Below, piece after piece: positions 56,193-64,000 of a stretch of 64,000 nt of DNA. Position 1 is the stretch's first letter. Each line of letters opens with the position of its first letter. The position numbers and the translations under genes were made by a program. The stretch lies in assembly GCA_037178625.1 (NCBI GenBank), contig CM074141.1:62001-126000 (forward strand), read 5' to 3'. The notes beneath the pieces are model-generated. The model did not search any database, was not told the DNA's origin, and was given only the letters and a program-made list of their open reading frames with translations. The stretch comes from Skeletonema tropicum. Taxonomy: Eukaryota > Bacillariophyta > Thalassiosirophyceae > Thalassiosirales > Thalassiosiraceae.

Positions 56193-59100
56193 CTACAAAA
56201 TGGTCATAGAAGATCCCTTCTTCTTCATGTTCTTCTTTTTCTTCCTCTTTCTGTACTTTGTTGAACCACCACTACCAAAAGAGCTAATTAACTTTCCATA
56301 ATATGGGATGTGGTCGGACTTCACCGACAATGGCTTAGTTGGGCAATGGGGGATTTTTATTTTCTTCCCATTAAGCACATAAAAGTAATGTGCTCCAACA
56401 AGTGTAATAACATCTCTATCACCATTCAACTTGCGAGTAAGTCCAGACAAAGTAAGCTCATATGGACAGTTGTCTTGCAAATCATACACAATCTTCTCAG
56501 ACACCACAAGTGAATGTGTCTGATGAGATGACAAACACGAAAATAGAAGATTGCATGGGGCTGGAAACGATCTGAATAGTGACACAGTGTCCTCCAATGT
56601 GAGTGAATTTTTGAAAAAGTTGATCTTTGCAATCTGAATGGGCAAGTGCTGCTCCATGTACAAAAAAGCTTCCTTCACACTTTCTCCTTCATCACTTGTG
56701 AACACATTCTTTGACTCTGCCCATGTCCTCATTGCAGATGCTTCTGAATGACACCCAGCAGCAAAAAGCCAGTTTGCAATACCTCCAGCAACACAATGAT
56801 TATTTTTGTTGCGAGGATCACACCAAAAGTTGGTGGGATTCTCACTACGGCAAGCAGCTGTCTTGGTACCTGCTTTCCTCCCTGCTCCTATAGTAACACC
56901 AAATGAACCAGAAACATTGCAAAGTGAGGACAACTTCTCTGACAACCATGGCTCAGAAATGTTCTTCATGTAATCCTCCTTATCTTTCGCATTGATGTAG
57001 ATCCTCTTGTTCTTCATCCCACCAGCCAAGAGAACTTCATAAATACAGTTGGGGTACTGAGAATGCAATTTAATCTGTCTGATCTCATGTTTCAATGACT
57101 GCAGGACTGGATTTTGAAATTTGTCACGTGTTTCTTTGTTGATAAAAATATGGTGGATCCTTCCTGCATACAAATCATCAATCACATTCTTAGGGAACAT
57201 TGTCAGGAAGAAATGAGATGGGATGTACCAGGTCAACTTGTGTATCAATGGGTCTGTAAGTGCACCTAATGGTGTTGACTTCGCTCTGGCTGGGTTGCTT
57301 TTTTGTGCACAATCTGTTAAAACAACCAAAAATGTGCTTGTGGGTGTGAATTTGGCCATAAACTTCTTAAGTTCAGGTGGAAGCTTGATTTTGGAGTTCG
57401 TGAGTTTTTCCTCAACACCCTTACAACTTGACCCCTTGTCAATGCAAATAATAGACTTTGCGTAGTAATAACTGAGCATGTGCAGCACCCCATCACCTCG
57501 ACCATCTCTGATCTCATATGCTGACACTGTTGGGTTGTCAGTTTCAAGGGTGCCTAATTCTACAGGTAACTCACCATTATATCTTGCAATGTCTTGAGTA
57601 CCACTCCCAACTTGTTCTAACCCAACTTGTTCCTTGACATTTTGCCATGATGGGTCTGGTTCCAAGGATGAGATTGGATCAACATGAATGTCAGTGAGTT
57701 GAACTTGAACTGGGCGGGAATTTTTGATGGCCATCATCTTGTCAATGATTTGGATATTACTGCTTCCATCCAAGATTTTGTTTTGAGACGCTTCTTGGCC
57801 AAACAATTGCCCTCTGATGAGGTTGGACAGTGCAGACACAAGAGGGTAACTAGAAACATTCTCACCACTAACATCTGTTGGTAACAATGCAGATGACAGA
57901 GCTATTGCATTGGTATGCCTTTTTTGAAGTTCATTTGTATAATATCCATTGTCCACCTTCCCTGCATCAAATAGTTCCATCCTCTTCATAGCTGGTTTCC
58001 AATAATCTGTTGGTTGGCAAGGAAGAATCTGAAGACTGTCTGGCTTTTCCATTTTCACCTTCCCCAACGGTGCCCAATTTTCATCCATATTGCACTGCTT
58101 CAGAAAGTCACCATCACAAACTCCATTATCAAACATATGAACCATGATTATGCGAGTTCCCAAACTAATGAGATCATAATAATCAAGCCATGAATTCATT
58201 GCACTATTGCAGCAGTTGCAGTGAAGAACAAATGCCCAATTGTCATCACTGCAACGTTTAGCCAATATATCAGTATATTGAAGTAATTGAGCACCTAACT
58301 CTGTGATGTATTGCCCTCTCTGACTTAGATAATGAGTGAATGCTGCCAGTGGAATCTTCACTGTACCTGCTAATGGTGCCGCCCCCTCTTGTTTAAGAAG
58401 CCTCCTGATGTAACCAATCATATCTGTGGCCATTTCATTGGTTTTGCTCTTGGCAATGCTAAGGTATTTAGCATTGGGGTTGGGACTGTCTCGATATCCA
58501 TACAATCTTACCATTATGTCAAAAACAGTCTCCCTGCACATTTTCCATTTGAGCGGAGTTGAAATCAAATATTTACCATCTTTGGGTGCATCAACAGTTA
58601 ATGGCCTTGGTCCTTTCCAAAATATGACGCAACCAATCTGCATCAATCTATCAAGGGTGGCACCACCATATGCATCAGAGGTCCATGCATAGTTAATCTT
58701 CATCACATCATCGCCTATGCTAGTTGGCTTGGTCATAAGAATAAAGGAGTGGAAAATCAACTGTTCCACAGTCTTTGCATGGTTCAAAGATTGATGATTA
58801 TCATACATGGTCACAAATGCAATCAACACCAGATCATCTTCTCTATTCCCCTTTGTCATGTTCAACATAGCTCTGTACTGGTTAGGCTCTAACTGACTCT
58901 GAAGAGTACGGATCAAATCATGCTCCTCATGCATTGGGAATGTCACACGAACCATGACCTTTGCTGTTGATTTGTTTTTATTGATGTGATGAACAACTTC
59001 AATGTTGTCCCCATCAGGAATGTTGAATTCATTTGCATCATAGAAATATATGTTTTTGAAAATGGAAGAGTCATCTCGGAGTATTGCAGACTTATTGACC

Positions 59101-62100
59101 ACCTTTTTCAACAGGTTGCAGGGATTTTCAATATTGGAGTATACACATATCTCATCTGATTCATTGTGATCTCTCTTTGGTAGGGCTATGATTTTTTGTT
59201 GCTTGCTCTCCTTTGATGCTTCACCTTGGAAGTATCCCGTCTCAATCATATCATCTAGTGCAGAAGGCTTTGTTTCTGCTTGGATCACAGTTGGTTTCAT
59301 CTCGATAAGAACTTTTTTGCCACTCCTTGTAAAACTGATATCTTTATCTTTGACAGAAGCAGAATCAGATTTGCGCTTGGCTCCTCTGTTGCTTGTTGAA
59401 CCATGCTTTCCTTTAGCATTTATTCCTTTCTTCTTCTCCAAAAATTGGCACTTGATATGACCAGAACCCAATGCCCCCCAAGCCATCACAAGGTTGCGCT
59501 TTTTCATTGGTGATGACTCACCTTCATTCTGCCGCTTTTTTGAGCCACTGGTCATTTTCGGGCTGGCCTTGCTTTCCATTGCCTTCCCTACTTTCAGGTC
59601 CTTAGACTCCCCCTTCTCCTTTGAAGATGACTCATTCTCCTTTTTCATGGATAAAGAGTCATTATTGCCTTCTTTCAGAACTGCCTTAGATTCCTCCTCC
59701 TCCTCCTTCTTCTTCTTGGCATCCTCCCATCCTGGTGATGCCTCATCTCCTTCATTGCTGCCATTGCCATCACTCTGGCGCTTTTCTGCCTTCTCCCCTC
59801 CTGACAGAGCCATAGGTGGAGCCATCACATTCTCATGGTTAATACCCCCTTTCATTGGTGATGCCTTATCTTCATTGCTGCCATTGCTTGGTGATGCCTT
59901 ATCTTCATTGCTGCCATTGCCATCACTCAGGCGCTTTTCCACCTTCTCCCCTCCCAACAGAGTGGGAGTGGCCGTCATCTTTGGGCCTGCCTTTTTATCA
60001 ATTTCCTTCCCATTTGTCTCACAGATTTCATCAAGCCAAAACTGCTCCACCAATGCATCATCTTTCCCCGCATTCCCCACATTGGACTCCTCCTTCTTCT
60101 TCTTCTTCTTGGAGGTAGAGTCACTGTTGCAAGCAGCTTCCTTTTCCCCCATTCCTGATGGGGGATTCTTCAAGTCATCTTTCTTCTTCTCTGCTACCTC
60201 CTCACTGTTTCCTTCGTCCAAGTCATCTGCCAGAAATGAGTAATCCTTATTGTAATCCACCACACCATCCTCATCATCACTTTCAGTAAGATTAATTGTT
60301 CTACTCTTCTTCTTCTGGTCATGATGTTCCACCACTTTGAATAGAGTCTGCAGTTCCTGAAACAGGATGTCAGGAACTGCTGTTTTAGTTGTCCTGCATG
60401 AATCAAGCAAAATCTTGAACTGATGAAATCTATAAGACTGGTGTTGTAACACCAATGGCAGACTGCAATTGGATGAAGTGTACTCATCATCATTTCGACC
60501 AAAACCATCTATAGGACGTGACAGAGTTTTTGTTACTCCAGCCAATTTGAATTTGACAACCAAACAATTGCTGTCTGTTTGAGCCATCATGTTTGAGGGC
60601 AAGTTCTTCTCCATAGTTTCAAGTATACCTCGAATGGTGCAAATTGTATCATACATTTGAGTTGACCACCCATACATAGTGAGCCACCATTTGCCATCTG
60701 GTGGCTCTTTAATCAACACTGGGATGGAAATGTGACTGTAGCTGTGCCTAAATTCCTCTCTACAGCGATTTTCATCTAGTATCCACTCTATACAGTGACA
60801 AATCTTCCTCTTATCATTTTCTACAATGGGACGACCATTGTCAAGAATCAAGCAAGCCCTCTTCATGTGGGTTAAAGTGTCACAAATGTACTGTGCAAAG
60901 ACAGGAAGAAAGGCCTCACCTCCTGCAAATGACAGTTCCGACCAAAATCCACTGTTAGCCATATCCTGCAAGCATAGCACCTGAATACAGAGTCTGTTGA
61001 AGTGCAGAAGATACTCCCCAAACTGAGTTTGGAATTTTTGTACTTGCTGTTGAACTTTTGATTTATTCCGCCTATCATGATGATTAAAACATTTGGCAAT
61101 GACTTCATTAGGAGTTCCTCTATGTAGAGTAGGGAATACTAACGCTTTCTCAGTTTTCAATAGCTTGGATAGGAAGTCATTTTCAGCAATGGTGGGGAAT
61201 TGGAAGAGATCTGAAGCCAGAGCATCTTGTAGTAAGGATGACATCCCCTTCCCCCTCATTTTTGTTGGTGGCTGGTTGTTTGCTGTCTTGTTGTTTGCTG
61301 CTGGTTGTTTCTTAAGGGATGTCTGTTGCTTTGGGTTTGCTTTCTGTTGGCCCTGCTTTGCTGATGGATTCTTAGACAGTTTGCCCCCTCGTGATTTGTT
61401 TATCTGGTTGAAGTGCCTTTTCAAATCATCAGGTGTCATTGTCAAGCGAAATAGATTCAGGATGTTGGCAGCCAATTTGGGGCGGATATATTTGATAATT
61501 TGATGTTGGTCAACCAATAAATGTTTTGCAGTGGCAAGATCATCAGAAAGGGTGAGAATGATACCATTGATAACTTGAAATATTCCACAACTGATTGAGT
61601 CCATCTGTTCTGGCACAGTAAGTGACTCATGAATCCATCCTGGGTGGTTTTCCAACCGCCCCTCCCGCCTTAGAGCATGGTTTAGCATGCTGCTCAAAAG
61701 TTTGAATACCCTCTTGTTAGATATCCTATCAGGTCCATAATGGTCAAAAGTAGCTATTCTGTTGTCAGAAGGGTATACAATTGCACCAACAAAGTGATCT
61801 CCACCAAAATGAAATGGGAATAAGATCCGCTTCAATTCTAGAAGTGAGGTTGTGCCCTTCCCAAAAAAAGCATTGTAGGTGTTGTCATTTTCATTAGCTG
61901 CAGCAAATCCCAAACCATTTTCACTGAATTGTGTGTTGCCACGGTCTGTCAGGTGAGCTGTACAGACATTATTACAAAACCAAATACCTTCTCGCAGCTT
62001 TTCATCAATCTGGTGCAATATATGCTTGTATAGAAAATGAAGGGAGGGGTCTGAAAGAAACACCTCTGACACAACTCGATAATAATCACTGAAGGAGCAT

Positions 62101-62348
62101 CCATAGCTTGACTTTAAAAATGGTGTGCCAGACTGTTTGCATGGTACAGCAAATTTCTCGATTTGATAAACAGTTTGAAGTTTCTTATCCTTGTCAATCT
62201 TTTTGAATGGATACAATGATTCGTCCAGTTCGTACGATTTCACTTTGCTCCTCTCCTCCTGTGTAAGTGGAGCCAAGTATGGCCTCAATGCTTCCTTTAT
62301 GGCCTCTTGTAGGGATGCTGCTGCTGATCCTTCCTTGGTTGAACTCAT
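56193..62348 (-). CDS. Giant transposon protein with N-terminal Ulp1/C48-like protease
   Basis: A single exon of 2051 codons, ATG 62348, convergent with the transposase (63 bp between stops). The N-terminal domain fits the Ulp1/SENP papain-like fold: GGDHFVGAIV (H185), ATFDHYGPD (D202), PEQMDSISCGIF (Q248, C254). Next come a basic Lys/Gln linker (about 320-365), a helical region, and a long Lys/Glu/Ser-rich low-complexity region (about 700-960) with near-repeats of GGEK.EKR.SDGNGSNE. The second half is largely globular and unfamiliar. Near the C terminus NNHCVAGGIANWLFAAG (C1852), THSLVVS (H1945) and VYDLQ (D1956) suggest a second papain-like triad. The extreme C terminus is very basic (YRKRKKKKNMKKKG). 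Ulp1-like proteins cleave SUMO-type conjugates and are carried by several transposon groups; the exact substrate here is unknown. Confidence 0.5.
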   Translation of the reverse strand: MSSTKEGSAAASLQEAIKEALRPYLAPLTQEERSKVKSYELDESLYPFKKIDKDKKLQTVYQIEKFAVPCKQSGTPFLKSSYGCSFSDYYRVVSEVFLSDPSLHFLYKHILHQIDEKLREGIWFCNNVCTAHLTDRGNTQFSENGLGFAAANENDNTYNAFFGKGTTSLLELKRILFPFHFGGDHFVGAIVYPSDNRIATFDHYGPDRISNKRVFKLLSSMLNHALRREGRLENHPGWIHESLTVPEQMDSISCGIFQVINGIILTLSDDLATAKHLLVDQHQIIKYIRPKLAANILNLFRLTMTPDDLKRHFNQINKSRGGKLSKNPSAKQGQQKANPKQQTSLKKQPAANNKTANNQPPTKMRGKGMSSLLQDALASDLFQFPTIAENDFLSKLLKTEKALVFPTLHRGTPNEVIAKCFNHHDRRNKSKVQQQVQKFQTQFGEYLLHFNRLCIQVLCLQDMANSGFWSELSFAGGEAFLPVFAQYICDTLTHMKRACLILDNGRPIVENDKRKICHCIEWILDENRCREEFRHSYSHISIPVLIKEPPDGKWWLTMYGWSTQMYDTICTIRGILETMEKNLPSNMMAQTDSNCLVVKFKLAGVTKTLSRPIDGFGRNDDEYTSSNCSLPLVLQHQSYRFHQFKILLDSCRTTKTAVPDILFQELQTLFKVVEHHDQKKKSRTINLTESDDEDGVVDYNKDYSFLADDLDEGNSEEVAEKKKDDLKNPPSGMGEKEAACNSDSTSKKKKKKEESNVGNAGKDDALVEQFWLDEICETNGKEIDKKAGPKMTATPTLLGGEKVEKRLSDGNGSNEDKASPSNGSNEDKASPMKGGINHENVMAPPMALSGGEKAEKRQSDGNGSNEGDEASPGWEDAKKKKEEEEESKAVLKEGNNDSLSMKKENESSSKEKGESKDLKVGKAMESKASPKMTSGSKKRQNEGESSPMKKRNLVMAWGALGSGHIKCQFLEKKKGINAKGKHGSTSNRGAKRKSDSASVKDKDISFTRSGKKVLIEMKPTVIQAETKPSALDDMIETGYFQGEASKESKQQKIIALPKRDHNESDEICVYSNIENPCNLLKKVVNKSAILRDDSSIFKNIYFYDANEFNIPDGDNIEVVHHINKNKSTAKVMVRVTFPMHEEHDLIRTLQSQLEPNQYRAMLNMTKGNREDDLVLIAFVTMYDNHQSLNHAKTVEQLIFHSFILMTKPTSIGDDVMKINYAWTSDAYGGATLDRLMQIGCVIFWKGPRPLTVDAPKDGKYLISTPLKWKMCRETVFDIMVRLYGYRDSPNPNAKYLSIAKSKTNEMATDMIGYIRRLLKQEGAAPLAGTVKIPLAAFTHYLSQRGQYITELGAQLLQYTDILAKRCSDDNWAFVLHCNCCNSAMNSWLDYYDLISLGTRIIMVHMFDNGVCDGDFLKQCNMDENWAPLGKVKMEKPDSLQILPCQPTDYWKPAMKRMELFDAGKVDNGYYTNELQKRHTNAIALSSALLPTDVSGENVSSYPLVSALSNLIRGQLFGQEASQNKILDGSSNIQIIDKMMAIKNSRPVQVQLTDIHVDPISSLEPDPSWQNVKEQVGLEQVGSGTQDIARYNGELPVELGTLETDNPTVSAYEIRDGRGDGVLHMLSYYYAKSIICIDKGSSCKGVEEKLTNSKIKLPPELKKFMAKFTPTSTFLVVLTDCAQKSNPARAKSTPLGALTDPLIHKLTWYIPSHFFLTMFPKNVIDDLYAGRIHHIFINKETRDKFQNPVLQSLKHEIRQIKLHSQYPNCIYEVLLAGGMKNKRIYINAKDKEDYMKNISEPWLSEKLSSLCNVSGSFGVTIGAGRKAGTKTAACRSENPTNFWCDPRNKNNHCVAGGIANWLFAAGCHSEASAMRTWAESKNVFTSDEGESVKEAFLYMEQHLPIQIAKINFFKNSLTLEDTVSLFRSFPAPCNLLFSCLSSHQTHSLVVSEKIVYDLQDNCPYELTLSGLTRKLNGDRDVITLVGAHYFYVLNGKKIKIPHCPTKPLSVKSDHIPYYGKLISSFGSGGSTKYRKRKKKKNMKKKGSSMTIL

Positions 62349-63490
62349 GATATAATTCTAGATTTTACAGAGAGACAGTCACAATTGCTAGCAGTTCAGT
62401 CTTCCAACATGAACGGCACAACACAGTGAGGAGGCGGGGGTACACCGCCAGGACTCCCAGGTTGTGTTATCGTGCACGTCAGAGGGGGGGGATGAAATAA
62501 TGATCAGTGCGGCAAAGTCCCTCAATTCTGACCTCGGCCTCTTTGTGAAAACATTCGGTTTCTAATCAGACACAATCACGTTAGTTGTCGAGGACTCCCA
62601 ACTCACTATGTCAGCAAAATTTAATCCCCCCCAACGTCGATGCTAGCTATTATGATGCTTCTCTTGTATTATCAAAGTATTAATAATCACGGCAGTAGCC
62701 CGTCTGATGAAAAGGACAGCAGAAAAAAAATGGTGAGATGAGGTGAAAAATACTATTACATAATTGGTAAAATCAATAATAATAGTTCCTCTGCTGCCGC
62801 CCCACTATTATTTCCTCTCTCGCTTTTTATTTTTATTAATACCATAATAATAATTATTAATACCATAATAATTACCCACCAATTCTGTTGCGGCCCCTCA
62901 AATTTATTGCCTGTCTGATGGTATGACTACAGTGTGGTGTAGTATTTGTATTAATGGGGGTGGTTGTGTGCTTGCCAAAACTCATGTAGCATCAGCATGA
63001 TCAGTACATCATCGTAGTGCATGAGCTTCATGACATTGCAATCTATTGCAATCAAGAGGTGTAGACTTTGGCTGGTGCGGTGCCCAAGTACTTATGTGCG
63101 AGTGAAGGATGAGAATGTGTAAAAAATGAGAATGTGTAAAAATGACATAAGTGGGGATCGCCTAATGGGAGTGTTTGCATGATGAGCACCTGGAAAATTT
63201 GAGCTCAGAACCTATTTCAGCGGACGTTCTGAGAGGTAAGACATTTAAATCTGGTGTGACACAATTCTAGACTGAACCAATACCGGTTGATCAGAATTAA
63301 AAATTGTCAATCAGAATTAACCTTTAACCATCAAAATAAATTCACCTCAATTAAGGTTAGTTCTGATTTCAGAATTAACTTCAGACATCAAAATTCAATT
63401 CTTTTTACAACCGAGTTCATTCTGATTTGTCACTACAAACCCTGACAAATCAGCATAAACTGCAAAATCAGAATAATCCCACTTCAGGGG
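59656..63490. repeat. Right arm of the 3835-bp inverted repeat
   Basis: Inverted partner of 36872-40706; the inner boundary lies inside the Ulp1-like gene, just past residue 897. The spacer between the arms is 18,949 bp. Confidence 0.5.
63280..63480. promoter_or_regulatory. Right subterminal repeat cluster
   Basis: Repeated TCAGAATTAA, ATCAGAATTAA, TTCTGATTT and AAATCAGAATAA strings, the same motif class as at the left end (44690-45000) although the ends are otherwise unlike. Probably transposase-binding sites. Confidence 0.5.
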
Positions 63491-64000
63491 TTGGGTGGCT
63501 TTAGCAGCAAACCACACCAAGCATTATCTATTTTGAAAGGGAAAAGAGTTGCCTTCGATGCTGCAATCATATTGAACAAGGTAAACGGCAAGGAGCTGAC
63601 GAAACTGACTTCAACAAACGAACCAACTTATGCATCTCCGGATATATTAGACTACGTGCAAGAGTTTCACGACCTGGTGATTGATGCAGGAGTAATACCC
63701 TGCTACGTATTTGACGGGAAAGCGCCGCCAATAAAGAATAGAGAGAAGTTGCGTAGGCAAGGTGATCGCAACAAAGGTGGGGAAGAGTATGATAAGTTTT
63801 TGTGTGATGTGTTGCAACTGCAAGATGATGCTGCACCCCTTAACTTTGAAGAAGAAGAGGTGGAACAAGCAATTGCAAGTAGAATGAAAAAGGCGCATCC
63901 TACCGCAGCCGATCATGCAGCAGTTATTTCTTGGATGGCAAGTAAAGGCATCTGGATGGTTGGCTCTTTATTTGAGGCAGACCAACAGATGAGGAAGCTG
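63491..64000 (+). CDS. FEN1/XPG-like structure-specific nuclease, both ends incomplete
   Basis: The frame is open from the transposon edge to the window end (about 170 codons). It reads GGFSSKPH...KGKRVAFDAAIIL, then GVIPCYVFDGKAPPIKNREKLRR and, further on, GIWMVGSLFEADQQMRKL. These are the N and I regions of flap endonucleases: metal-binding Asp in FDAA and VFDG, and the acidic residues of FEAD. The family cuts 5' flaps in replication and repair. The usual start (MG..GL) is missing: the transposon's last base directly precedes LGGF, so the insertion removed or displaced the first few codons. No in-frame ATG is near. The gene may be broken, or may start in transposon sequence or an upstream exon. 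Confidence 0.5.
   Translation, partial: MGGFSSKPHQALSILKGKRVAFDAAIILNKVNGKELTKLTSTNEPTYASPDILDYVQEFHDLVIDAGVIPCYVFDGKAPPIKNREKLRRQGDRNKGGEEYDKFLCDVLQLQDDAAPLNFEEEEVEQAIASRMKKAHPTAADHAAVISWMASKGIWMVGSLFEADQQMRKL

Larger units (their letters stand above)
44665..63490. mobile_element. Large three-gene Plavaka/CACTA-like transposon with Ulp1-like protease (18.8 kb incl. Copia insert)
   Basis: Left end CCTCTGAAGTGGGATAATG, right end (inverted) CCCCTGAAGTGGGATTATT: about 15-18 bp of related termini. Both ends hold many TCAGAATT/AATTCTGA motifs, like the subterminal repeats of CACTA elements. Genes: Myb-like (minus, 45115-46606), DDE transposase (plus, split, 46851-56129), Ulp1-like (minus, 56193-62348). 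Without the 6033-bp Copia insertion plus target duplication, the element would be about 12.8 kb. Target duplication is not clear: the left flank ends CTTT and the right begins TTGG, so at best 2 bp TT. That these two ends belong to one insertion is an inference, since other copies of each end are nearby. Confidence 0.5.

Noticed and set aside
59494..60243. 249-codon plus-strand frame opposite the Ulp1-like gene
   Set aside because: It mirrors the Lys/Glu/Ser-rich low-complexity region of the real gene on the other strand, and the same happens in the inverted copy (40119-40697).
44657..63500. 8-bp target duplication expected for Zisupton-type elements with Ulp1 domains
   Set aside because: TGGGTG occurs near both flanks but at different distances from the tips, and the transposase resembles the CMC/Plavaka type.

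Overview
The window looks like nuclear DNA of a diatom, probably a centric one. The pointers are: short GT-AG introns (about 75-110 nt); TTAGGG-type telomere repeats; a Copia retroelement with a CoDi-like polyprotein (CoDi elements are the diatom Copia lineages); a BspA-type leucine-rich-repeat protein; and secreted cysteine-rich/PAN proteins. The organism is inferred from content only. All comparisons between copies were made by eye.

Layout. 1-14.9 kb is ordinary chromosome: an eight-exon gene for a large secreted G8/beta-helix/CBM6-like/PAN protein (5' end outside the window), 6 kb of gene-poor DNA with three MITE-like elements, a BspA-type LRR gene, and a membrane-anchored Cys-rich gene whose third repeat is cut by a 3.2-kb long-TIR element (14847-18058). 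18.6-27.3 kb is a chromosome end: a subtelomeric repeat, a Pro/Gln-rich zinc-finger-like gene, and a 4.9-kb satellite with a ~615-bp higher-order period that runs into a 500-N gap. 26868-36.3 kb is a second chromosome end in the opposite orientation: a 0.4-kb (CCCTAA)n tract, a truncated subtelomeric unit, a short internal telomere tract, and two more copies of the unit. The scaffold therefore seems to join two telomeric ends tip to tip.

36.9-63.5 kb is a nest of transposons. The main one is a large three-gene DNA transposon (44665-63490). It encodes a Plavaka/CACTA-like (CMC superfamily) DDE transposase with an N-terminal zinc-finger-like motif, a 2051-residue protein with an N-terminal Ulp1/C48-like protease and a possible second cysteine-protease domain at the C terminus, and a 460-residue coiled-coil/Myb-like protein. 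Both ends carry a related CC(T/C)CTGAAGTGGGAT terminus and many TCAGAATT subterminal motifs. A 6.0-kb Copia element with 5-bp target duplication GACTA sits inside the transposase gene. A 3835-bp near-identical inverted copy of the transposon's right end lies at 36872-40706, and a 1119-bp copy of its left end at 41435-42553. At the right edge the transposon abuts the start of a FEN1/XPG-like nuclease gene.

How the genes fit together: the transposase would cut and join; the Myb-like protein may bind the ends; the Ulp1-like protein may process SUMO/ubiquitin-like conjugates during transposition or silencing. The last two roles are inference.
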